A DNA stretch of 6,701 nt, from assembly GCA_030653635.1 (NCBI GenBank), contig JAURYZ010000062.1, positions 1 to 6,701 on the forward strand. Direction: 5' to 3'. The notes beneath the pieces were generated by a model. It did not search any database. It was not told where the DNA came from and saw only the letters and a list, made by a program, of their open reading frames with translations. Shown one piece after another: positions 1-5,753 of the stretch (positions are counted from its first letter, which is position 1; every line of letters starts with the position of its first letter). The translations under genes were made by a program, and so were the position numbers. Origin of the DNA: Coriobacteriia bacterium (lineage in GTDB: Bacteria; Actinomycetota; Coriobacteriia; Anaerosomatales; JAHIQC01).

Positions 1-985
1 CGGCAACATCAATCGCAGGGAGGATTCTTGAAGCCTCAACGCCCGCAAGTATATTGCTGCCGCACTCGATAGTCTCGGGACGTTCGGTAACGTCACGCAT
101 GGTGACCGTCGGCACACCGAAGATGCAGCACTCCTCTTGCACGGTGCCGCTATCGGACAGTACGCAGTACGCCTCTTTCTCGAGGCGTACGAAATCAAAG
201 AGCCCCATTGGCGGGACGAACGTTACGTCACCTTGGCTTACACCGAACTCTCGCATCTTGTCAGCCGTACGGGGGTGAAGTGATGCCAACACAGGCATAC
301 CGTACTTGGCAACCGCCTCATTGAGCGCCTGCACCAGCGATGCGAGGCGTACTGGGTCGTCTGTCGTCTCAGCGCGATGTGTCGTGACTAGGAAGTATTT
401 CCCCGGCTCCACGCCGAACGCCGAGAAAGGATCTGCCGCATCGATCTGAGGCATGTAGAAGTCCAGTACTTCCTTGATGGGGTTTCCTGTAACGAATATT
501 CGTTGACGCTCGATACCCTCGCGCACCAGGTTCTCGGCACTTCGGTGCGTGTACGGCAGCAATACGCTACTGGAATGGTCAATCATGCGTCGGTTGACCT
601 CTTCCGGCACGCGATCGTCATAGCATCGATTCCCGGCTTCCATATGGCAGACGCGAATGCCCATGCGCTTGGCCACGAACGCGGAGATTCCGGTATTAGT
701 GTCGCCAAGAATAAGTACGGTGTCGGGCCTCTCGGCAGCAAACAAGGCTTCTGCCTTGGACAACATCTGCCCAATCTGGTCGGCGAAACTGGTTCCGCGT
801 ACGCCCATGTATTCGTCGGGATCGCGAACGCCCATCTCACGAAAGAAGAGTCCACTGAGTCGCTCATCGTAGTTCTGTCCGGTATGTACCAGTCTGTGAT
901 CGCAGGTCTCGTCAAGAACATGAATAACCCGGGACAACCTGATGATCTCTGGACGCGTGCCCAGCAGGGTCATGACCTTGGGCAT
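1..985 (-). CDS. capG: Non-hydrolysing UDP-GlcNAc 2-epimerase, CapG/WbjD type (WecB superfamily), 3' end outside window
   Basis: This gene runs off the left edge. Translating the minus strand from the ATG at 985 gives 328 uninterrupted codons plus one base; the family is usually about 370-380 residues, so some 50 are missing. The enzyme inverts C-2 of a UDP-N-acetylhexosamine in the cytoplasm. The fold's active-site positions are visible: D95 in LGDTN, E116 in HMEAGNRC, E128 in RVPEE, H203 in TTHRAE, and the UDP-binding SDSGTVQEE at 277-285. GTRPEIIRLSRV (9-20), HTGQNYD (34-40) and MEAGNRC are typical of CapG/WbjD/FnlC, which act on a 6-deoxy-L-sugar intermediate. Plain WecB usually has GTRPEAIK and VEAGLRTGD. 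The start is set by GGAGG five bases upstream, and the ATG directly abuts the TAG of the dehydratase, so the pair is probably coupled. Family assignment is firm; the exact substrate is inferred. Confidence 0.93.
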   Translation of the reverse strand, partial: MPKVMTLLGTRPEIIRLSRVIHVLDETCDHRLVHTGQNYDERLSGLFFREMGVRDPDEYMGVRGTSFADQIGQMLSKAEALFAAERPDTVLILGDTNTGISAFVAKRMGIRVCHMEAGNRCYDDRVPEEVNRRMIDHSSSVLLPYTHRSAENLVREGIERQRIFVTGNPIKEVLDFYMPQIDAADPFSAFGVEPGKYFLVTTHRAETTDDPVRLASLVQALNEAVAKYGMPVLASLHPRTADKMREFGVSQGDVTFVPPMGLFDFVRLEKEAYCVLSDSGTVQEECCIFGVPTVTMRDVTERPETIECGSNILAGVEASRILPAIDVA

Positions 986-2041
986 CTACGCCTCCAGGTA
1001 GCTTTCGCCGATGACTTCAGGAATCTTCTGCTCAAGGAAGTCGGCCAGTTGCCCGGGACTCATGAGCGCGTGCTCCGAACTATAGTCGCCGACGAGTGCC
1101 GGCTGATCCACCGGCCCCGCAAGTTCGGGGAGCATCGGGCGTAGGGCGAAGTAACCCTCGTGTCCAGCGACCGTGCGAGTGGCTTCTTCCTCGGAAAGAA
1201 GAATCTCGTGGATCTTCTCACCGGGACGAATTCCCGTAATGACCATCTCCACCTTCCGATCCCCGATCAGGAAGGTCGCCAAATCAGTCATCTTGGCACT
1301 GGGGCACTTCGGTATGTACGTTTCGCCTGGCGCCGCGGACCTAACCGCCGCAATGATGGTATCAACTGCATCCTCAAGAGTGAGCAGGAACCTCGTCATG
1401 TCAGCAGTCGTGATTGTGACAGGACCTCCAGCGGCGATCTGATCCACGAACAGCGGCACAACCGACCCGCGTGACGCGAGCACGTTGCCATAGCGCGCCG
1501 CGATGAAGCGGGTGTTCGGCGCGCGAAGGTTGCCTTCGATGTACACCCGCTCCTGAATCGCCTTCGTCATTCCCATCACGTTCACTGGCTTACATGCCTT
1601 GTCAGTTGAGATACCAACGACGGTCTCAACCGGCAGATCGTGTTCCGCTAGGGCACGAACGAGGTTCTCTGCGCCGCCAATATTCGTACGGCAAGCCTCC
1701 CAGGGGTAGTACTCACAGCTCGGAACTTGTTTGAGAGCTGCTGCGGCGAAAACAATATCGGCGCCGTGCGCCGCACGCACCACGCTCGCATAGTCGCGCA
1801 CATCACCGATAACGAATCTCAACGCCTGACGAGAGTTCTCAAATATGACCTCGTCGGTGGCCGTGCACCTCTGCATGAAATCGAGACGCATGTAGTGTTG
1901 TTTTGCCTCGTCACGCGAGAAGACGGTGACGCTGTTCGGAGTGCCCTCGGAGCCGGACATCAAGCGGCGCACAAGCACCTGACCCAACGAACCGGTCCCC
2001 CCGGTCACTAGAATATTCTTTCCCTCGAAGAGTCGTGTCAC
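986..2041 (-). CDS. Inverting UDP-GlcNAc 4,6-dehydratase (5-epimerase), CapE/WbjB-related polysaccharide biosynthesis SDR protein
   Basis: This is an extended short-chain dehydrogenase of 351 residues, about the family length. It should convert UDP-GlcNAc to a 6-deoxy-4-keto sugar with C-5 inversion in the cytoplasm. It shows the NAD(P)-binding TGGTGSLG (13-20), FSRDEAKQ, IGDVRD, AAALKQVPSCEY (100-111), STDKA (145-149), then M156-x3-K160, RYGNVLASRGSV and DMTRF (214-218). Methionine at the usual catalytic tyrosine gives the Ser-Met-Lys arrangement known in FlaA1/WbpM and CapE-like dehydratases. The C-terminal part (IPKCPSAKMTDLA, GIRPGEKIHE) resembles PseB-type enzymes more than CapE. The GTG at 2041 is preferred: AGGAG lies 7 bases upstream, and the alternative TTG at 2104 sits inside the predicted promoter. 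The adjacent 2-epimerase favours a UDP-L-FucNAc or UDP-L-QuiNAc type pathway. The exact product is uncertain because the partner reductase is not seen. Confidence 0.9.
   Translation of the reverse strand: MTRLFEGKNILVTGGTGSLGQVLVRRLMSGSEGTPNSVTVFSRDEAKQHYMRLDFMQRCTATDEVIFENSRQALRFVIGDVRDYASVVRAAHGADIVFAAAALKQVPSCEYYPWEACRTNIGGAENLVRALAEHDLPVETVVGISTDKACKPVNVMGMTKAIQERVYIEGNLRAPNTRFIAARYGNVLASRGSVVPLFVDQIAAGGPVTITTADMTRFLLTLEDAVDTIIAAVRSAAPGETYIPKCPSAKMTDLATFLIGDRKVEMVITGIRPGEKIHEILLSEEEATRTVAGHEGYFALRPMLPELAGPVDQPALVGDYSSEHALMSPGQLADFLEQKIPEVIGESYLEA
991..995 (-). promoter_or_regulatory. Ribosome binding site of the 2-epimerase, inside the end of the dehydratase gene
   Basis: Read on the minus strand this is GGAGG, 5 bases before the ATG at 985 and within the last codons of the dehydratase. 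It supports the start at 985 over the second in-frame ATG at 973. It also fits reinitiation or coupling at the touching TAG/ATG junction. Confidence 0.75.
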
Positions 2042-2048
2042 GAAACTG

Positions 2049-2053
2049 CTCCT
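2049..2053 (-). promoter_or_regulatory. Ribosome binding site fixing the GTG start of the dehydratase
   Basis: Read on the minus strand this is AGGAG, 7 bases before the GTG at 2041. The resulting protein begins MTRLFEGKNILVTGG, which places the Rossmann motif at the normal distance from the N-terminus. The longer reading from a TTG at 2104 would add 21 residues with no family character. Confidence 0.75.
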
Positions 2054-2075
2054 AGTCCTCTGGTAACGACCTATC

Positions 2076-2104
2076 AGTATAGTGGGTTCAGTGACCCTTC
2101 CCAA
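2076..2104 (-). promoter_or_regulatory. Sigma70-type promoter candidate for the dehydratase/2-epimerase pair
   Basis: In the 122-base gap after the fcl-type gene, the minus strand carries a -35 box TTGGGA (2099-2104, 4 of 6 consensus matches), a 17-base spacer and a -10 box TATACT (2076-2081, 5 of 6). Transcription would begin near 2069, leaving a leader of under 30 bases before the GTG at 2041 with its AGGAG site. The spacing and order fit a housekeeping promoter. It would let the last two genes be expressed independently of those upstream. This is a prediction from sequence only. Confidence 0.6.
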
Positions 2105-2117
2105 TCACGGTATCGCC

Positions 2118-2131
2118 GAGCCCTCAGGCTC
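2118..2131. repeat. Small inverted repeat (5-bp arms, 4-base loop) in the fcl to dehydratase gap
   Basis: GAGCC at 2118-2122 is repeated inverted as GGCTC at 2127-2131 around CTCA. It lies after the fcl-type stop codon and just upstream of the predicted -35 box. No T-rich tract follows on either strand, so it is not a convincing intrinsic terminator. It could slow transcription or be chance in GC-rich DNA. Confidence 0.35.
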
Positions 2132-2163
2132 TTCGAACTGTGCGTCCGGCGGTGCCCATCTCC

Positions 2164-3132
2164 CTAACCTCCGTGAGCGACGTGCCGCTCGTCATAGCCT
2201 TCACGATTCGCTTCCCACCACTCGACCGTGCGCTTGATGCCCTCGTCGAACTGCATCTGCGCCTCGAAGCCGAAGTACTCCTTGGCGCGAGTCACATCGA
2301 GCTTACGCCTAGGCTGCCCGTTGGGCTTGCTCGTGTCCCAGATAGTCTCGCCCTCAAATCCCACATGCTTGCCGATGAGCTCAGCGAGATCCTTCATCGT
2401 GATCTCCCAGCCGGCGCCCAGGTTCACGGGCTCGGCGCCATCGTAGTGCTCCGCGGCCATGACGATGGCGCGCGCACAGTCCTCGGCATAGAGGAATTCA
2501 CGGGTGGGAGAACCGTCGCCCCACAGGGTCACGTCCGTACCTGCGTCGCGTGCGGTGATCATCTTGCGGATCATCGCCGGGATGACGTGACTGCTTTCCA
2601 GGTCGAAGTTGTCGCGCGGACCGTAGAGGTTCACGGGCAGAAGGAAGATGCCGTCGAACCCGTACTGCTGGCGGTATGCCTGGCACTGCACGAGCATCAT
2701 CTTCTTGGCCAGGCCGTAGGGCGCGTTGGTCTCCTCGGGATACCCGTCCCAGATGTCCTCTTCGTGAAACGGGATGGGCGCGAACTTGGGGTAGGCGCAG
2801 ATCGTGCCGAGCGCCACGAACTTGCCCACGCCCGCCAGGCGCGCCTGCTCAATGAGCTGGATGCCCATCATTGCGTTGTCGTAGAAGTACCTGCCGGGAT
2901 TGGCCATGTTGGCACCGATGCCGCCAACGACGGCCGCAAGATGAATGATCACATCAGGCTTCGAGTCGGCCAACATGCGCACGATGGCCTCTTGCTCCAC
3001 TAGATCGTACTCGGGGTACGTGGGAACGAATACGTCCGTCGCGCCGACCTGCTTCAACTGCTCAAGCAGAAATGAGCCGAGGAACCCGGCCCCGCCGGTG
3101 ACGCACACGCGCTTGCCATCCCAGAAACTCAT
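2164..3132 (-). CDS. fcl: GDP-L-fucose synthase (GDP-4-keto-6-deoxy-mannose 3,5-epimerase/4-reductase)
   Basis: This cytoplasmic extended SDR enzyme of 322 residues (family about 310-325) should turn GDP-4-keto-6-deoxy-D-mannose into GDP-L-fucose using NADPH. It shows [10 protein letters not shown] (11-20), [14 protein letters not shown] (66-79), GTICAYPKF (109-117), the Y139-x3-K143 pair in [18 protein letters not shown] (168-176), SHVIPA (181-186), TREFL (210-214) and [13 protein letters not shown] (268-280). C112 and H182 line up with the epimerase Cys109 and His179 of the E. coli enzyme; T110 sits where E. coli has catalytic Ser107, a conservative change. The ATG at 3132 has GGGAG 5 bases upstream, and a TTG at 3144 would overlap that site. 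The gene starts 21 bases after manC, so the two are probably co-transcribed. Its usual partner Gmd is not in the window. A related GDP-sugar reductase is possible but less likely. Confidence 0.92.
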   Translation of the reverse strand: MSFWDGKRVCVTGGAGFLGSFLLEQLKQVGATDVFVPTYPEYDLVEQEAIVRMLADSKPDVIIHLAAVVGGIGANMANPGRYFYDNAMMGIQLIEQARLAGVGKFVALGTICAYPKFAPIPFHEEDIWDGYPEETNAPYGLAKKMMLVQCQAYRQQYGFDGIFLLPVNLYGPRDNFDLESSHVIPAMIRKMITARDAGTDVTLWGDGSPTREFLYAEDCARAIVMAAEHYDGAEPVNLGAGWEITMKDLAELIGKHVGFEGETIWDTSKPNGQPRRKLDVTRAKEYFGFEAQMQFDEGIKRTVEWWEANREGYDERHVAHGG

Positions 3133-3153
3133 GAGCGCTCCCAATTCTCGCAG

Positions 3154-4611
3154 CTACGATTCATCGCGAACCCAGTCGTCCTCGATACGCACTATGTCGT
3201 CCTCGCCGAGATACTCTCCGACCTGGACCTCTATGACCTTGAGCGGCACACGGCCGCAGTTCTCGATGCGATGCACCGCACCGACCGGGATGTAGATGCT
3301 TTCGTTGATGTGTACCTCGACGATACGGTCGTCACAGGTCACCGATGCGGTGCCCGCGACCACGATCCAATGCTCACTTCGGTGGTGGTGCCGCTGGAGG
3401 CTCGGCTTGGAGCCCGAGTTGATCTCGAGCAGCTTGATCTGAAAGCCCGGCCCGGTGAGCAGGCTCGTCCACGAACCCCATGGCCTCAGACTCACCTTGG
3501 GCTTCACGACCTCGTCGACGCCTAGAGCCTTTAGCGCATCGAACACCTGGCGCACGTCTTGAGCGCGATCCCTTGGAAGCACGAGAGTCGCATCGGGAGT
3601 GTCCACCACGATGGTGTCGGAAAGCCCAAGCGTGGCGACCAGTCGATCGGTGGTATACACGGTCGTGTTGTGGCTGTCGATGTCAACGCCGCGCCCAACG
3701 CGCACGTTGCCCGACTCGTCCGCCGCAGCGACACCGTCCAAAGCCAGCAGCGAGCCTACGTCGCTCCAGTGGAGCGCCGCCGGTATGACGGCCACGCGCT
3801 TCGCGCGCTCCATCACCGCCACATCGATGGACACGGGTGTGAGGGCAGAGAAGCGGTCTCTTGCTACCGCGGCGTCGAAACCGTCGGACTCGCGCGCCTC
3901 GGCCAGCCACCTGGCAGTCTCGGCCACCTTGGCGACCTCGCCGCCAGCCGCGTCCATCTCGGCCAGCACCTGCGCCGCGCGCATGACGAAGATACCTGCG
4001 TTCCAGAAATAGCCCCCACTGGCGAGGAACTCCTCGGCACGCTTGGCATTGGGCTTCTCCACGAACTCGGCGACTCGGCAGGGCTTCACGAGGCCGTGTG
4101 CGAACTCGGGCAGCTCCTCGGCAGCACGTATGTATCCGTAGCCGGTCTCAGGGCGCGTGGCGTTGATGCCGATCGTGACGAGGTACTCGGCTTCGGCCAG
4201 GCGCACCGCACCCGCGATGCAGTCGGCCCAAAGCTCGCCGTCTTGAAGTAGGTGGTCCGAGGGGAGCACGACCATGATCGCATCGGGATCAGTGCGCTCG
4301 AGCACGGCGGCGGCGAACGCGATGGCCGGTCCGGTGTTGCGCGCCATGGGCTCCTGCAGATAGTGCAGCGCGTGCAGGCGCGTGTCGGGTTGAGCGGTGA
4401 GATGGTTGCGCAGCTCGTCGAAGAGGCGCTCATTGGTGACGATCATGATGCCATCATCGCCGACGAATGGCGCTATGCGATGCACGGCCTGGGCGATGAG
4501 CGACTCCTGACCGAACATCGAGAGGAGCTGCTTGGGGCTCAGTTCGCGCGACAAGGGCCAGAAGCGCTGACCACTGCCGCCCGCGAGAATGACTGCGTTG
4601 ACATGAGACAT
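3154..4611 (-). CDS. manC: Bifunctional mannose-1-phosphate guanylyltransferase / mannose-6-phosphate isomerase
   Basis: This 485-residue protein has the usual two-domain length of ManC/CpsB/AlgA. The N-terminal nucleotidyltransferase domain (about 1-290) makes GDP-mannose from GTP and mannose-1-phosphate; it carries the signature GGSGQRFWPLSRELSPKQ (11-28), LPSDH (116-120), FVEKP (183-187) and YFWNAGIF (201-208). The C-terminal cupin domain (about 370-480) isomerises fructose-6-P and mannose-6-P. It has RPWGSW (376-381), the metal-site motif QRHHHRSEHW (406-415), IPVGAVHRIEN and GEYLGEDDIVRIEDDW (466-481 region). The domain ends in WVRDES rather than the common YGR. The chosen ATG at 4611 gives MSHVNAVILAGG, with a weak AAAGAG 8 bases upstream; the in-frame start at 4662 would add 17 basic, non-conserved residues. 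It feeds GDP-mannose to the fcl route. Phosphomannomutase is not seen here. Confidence 0.96.
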   Translation of the reverse strand: MSHVNAVILAGGSGQRFWPLSRELSPKQLLSMFGQESLIAQAVHRIAPFVGDDGIMIVTNERLFDELRNHLTAQPDTRLHALHYLQEPMARNTGPAIAFAAAVLERTDPDAIMVVLPSDHLLQDGELWADCIAGAVRLAEAEYLVTIGINATRPETGYGYIRAAEELPEFAHGLVKPCRVAEFVEKPNAKRAEEFLASGGYFWNAGIFVMRAAQVLAEMDAAGGEVAKVAETARWLAEARESDGFDAAVARDRFSALTPVSIDVAVMERAKRVAVIPAALHWSDVGSLLALDGVAAADESGNVRVGRGVDIDSHNTTVYTTDRLVATLGLSDTIVVDTPDATLVLPRDRAQDVRQVFDALKALGVDEVVKPKVSLRPWGSWTSLLTGPGFQIKLLEINSGSKPSLQRHHHRSEHWIVVAGTASVTCDDRIVEVHINESIYIPVGAVHRIENCGRVPLKVIEVQVGEYLGEDDIVRIEDDWVRDES

Positions 4612-4627
4612 ATCTGAGGCTCTTTCG

Positions 4628-4648
4628 CTTGTGCGATCGCGGCGCAAG
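4628..4648. repeat. Imperfect inverted repeat in the manC leader
   Basis: CTTGTGC (4628-4634) faces GCGCAAG (4642-4648): 7-base arms with one mismatch, which is a G-U wobble in plus-strand RNA and C-A in the manC message. The loop overlaps the palindrome GCGATCGC (4633-4640). It ends just before the weak manC ribosome site at 4620-4625. It could form a leader hairpin or a protein-binding site, or be chance. Confidence 0.3.
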
Positions 4649-4692
4649 TGTGGCCGACTCACGCCCGGATGCAGGCCGATTCAGGCTGCTCG

Positions 4693-4701
4693 ATTGTACC
4701 A
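4693..4701 (-). promoter_or_regulatory. Extended -10 promoter candidate upstream of manC
   Basis: In the 111-base gap between the acyltransferase stop and manC, the minus strand reads TGGTACAAT. This is TG-N-TACAAT, an extended -10 with 5 of 6 matches in the hexamer. No good -35 hexamer is visible 16-18 bases upstream, which the TG extension may offset. The leader would be about 75 bases. It suggests manC-fcl can be transcribed separately from galU. Sequence-only prediction. Confidence 0.45.
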
Positions 4702-4722
4702 GAGCCAGGCGCCACTTCGGCC

Positions 4723-5751
4723 CTACCGCACCATCCAACGAAGGGGTGTTCGGTCCAGTATCGCGACACTGGTGAGCGTCAGAGCAAGCACCGCTGCGGC
4801 CAAGGGGAGATTCGCGCTCACTGTCCCAAATCGCATGCTCAATACCAGCGGCTCGAGTACGCCGGACAATGCGTACTTCCAAAAGTCGTGCACCGCAAAG
4901 ATGCCCAGCGATAACGCGCCTGCGGTGCCAAGCCAGCCCGGCGCGACCGTGAGACGCGGTCGAATGATCTGCCACGTGAACAAGCTCGCGCCGACGACGG
5001 AGAGCCTTGCATAACTCGACAGGCTCCAGATCGTCCATCCTGGCACGCGGAACACCGCGATAAGATCGATAGCGACTCCGCCGGCCAGCAGCGCCAGGCT
5101 CACCCACACCGGGATCTTGCGCTCGCACAGGAACACGAGTGTCGCGAACGCCAGATATGGCATGAAGTTGATCATGAGCCAGTGGTCGACCAGGATCCCT
5201 GCAAGGTCCGTCCACGCAAAGAACACACCGCTGCCAACAAGCGCTATCCACGCGATCGCTTCAACGAGACGTGTGTGCCCGGCCTCACGCATCGTCACCA
5301 GAAGTTCGAAGCCGGCCACGAGCAAGATCAGGTCGAACAGGAAGTAGAGCACCGACGCCTCGGCACCATAAAGCGACGGGCCGCCCAAGGTGATGCCTCG
5401 CAGCGTTATCGCAGCCGGCCCCACGAAGATCCAGTGCGCCACGTACTGCACGGCCACCCACGCGCCGAACACGGCGCCCAGCCGCTTGATGCGCGACAGG
5501 AAATAGCCGGGTCCGGCAACCGCGCGTTTGCGCGAGTACAGGTACAGCGAAATGAGATAGAACGAGGGCACCGCGACCTGCGTGACGACCTTGTAAAACA
5601 GGCCGACCGCTAGCTGGATCAGCAAAGCCGCGCGGCTGCCTCCCACAGGACTGAAGCCCAGCAGGGTCAGATGAGCCGTGAGCACAAGGATAATGGAGAC
5701 CCCGCGCAGGGCATCGAGTGTGCCGTCACGACCGGCTATTCGCTTCCCCAC
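4723..5751 (-). CDS. Acyltransferase-3 family integral membrane protein (putative polysaccharide O-acyltransferase)
   Basis: This hydrophobic protein of 342 residues has about ten predicted membrane segments (near 17-35, 45-70, 92-112, 133-153, 163-180, 195-210, 214-234, 246-262, 276-293 and 315-333). Members of the family (OafA, WecH and relatives) move acetyl or other acyl groups from a cytoplasmic donor to glycans in the inner membrane. The hallmark R/K-x10-H motif is present as R16 to H27 in LDALRGVSIILVLTAHL. The family's later blocks are also recognisable: VPSFYLISLYLYSRK (61-75), FLSRIKRL (84-91) and SLGIFAVHDFW (281-291). The start is a GTG two bases after the galU stop, with only a weak GGGGT ahead of it, so translation probably depends on galU. 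The context suggests O-acylation of the polysaccharide made by this locus. The acyl group and acceptor cannot be read from the sequence. Confidence 0.85.
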   Translation of the reverse strand: MGKRIAGRDGTLDALRGVSIILVLTAHLTLLGFSPVGGSRAALLIQLAVGLFYKVVTQVAVPSFYLISLYLYSRKRAVAGPGYFLSRIKRLGAVFGAWVAVQYVAHWIFVGPAAITLRGITLGGPSLYGAEASVLYFLFDLILLVAGFELLVTMREAGHTRLVEAIAWIALVGSGVFFAWTDLAGILVDHWLMINFMPYLAFATLVFLCERKIPVWVSLALLAGGVAIDLIAVFRVPGWTIWSLSSYARLSVVGASLFTWQIIRPRLTVAPGWLGTAGALSLGIFAVHDFWKYALSGVLEPLVLSMRFGTVSANLPLAAAVLALTLTSVAILDRTPLRWMVR

Positions 5752-5753
5752 GC

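Noticed and set aside
583..921. Short minus-strand frames at 583-921 and 388-582 that could look like small genes
   Set aside because: Both are out of frame with the continuous 328-codon 2-epimerase reading from 985, which carries all expected active-site motifs.
503..1144. Plus-strand open frame of 213 codons across the dehydratase/2-epimerase junction
   Set aside because: It lies antisense to two recognisable enzymes and has no recognisable motif.
2118..2131. Intrinsic terminator after the fcl-type gene
   Set aside because: The stem is only 5 bp and no run of T follows on either strand.
2140..3003. Long plus-strand open frame of 287 codons opposite the fcl-type gene
   Set aside because: The minus-strand protein has clear GDP-fucose synthase motifs. 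The plus-strand frame has no family character and is the usual antisense shadow in GC-rich DNA.
4454..5251. Minus-strand frame of 265 codons overlapping the acyltransferase, the manC gap and manC
   Set aside because: It is in a different frame from both real genes, is rich in Arg/Ser and without domain signatures, and spans the promoter gap. It is a shadow.
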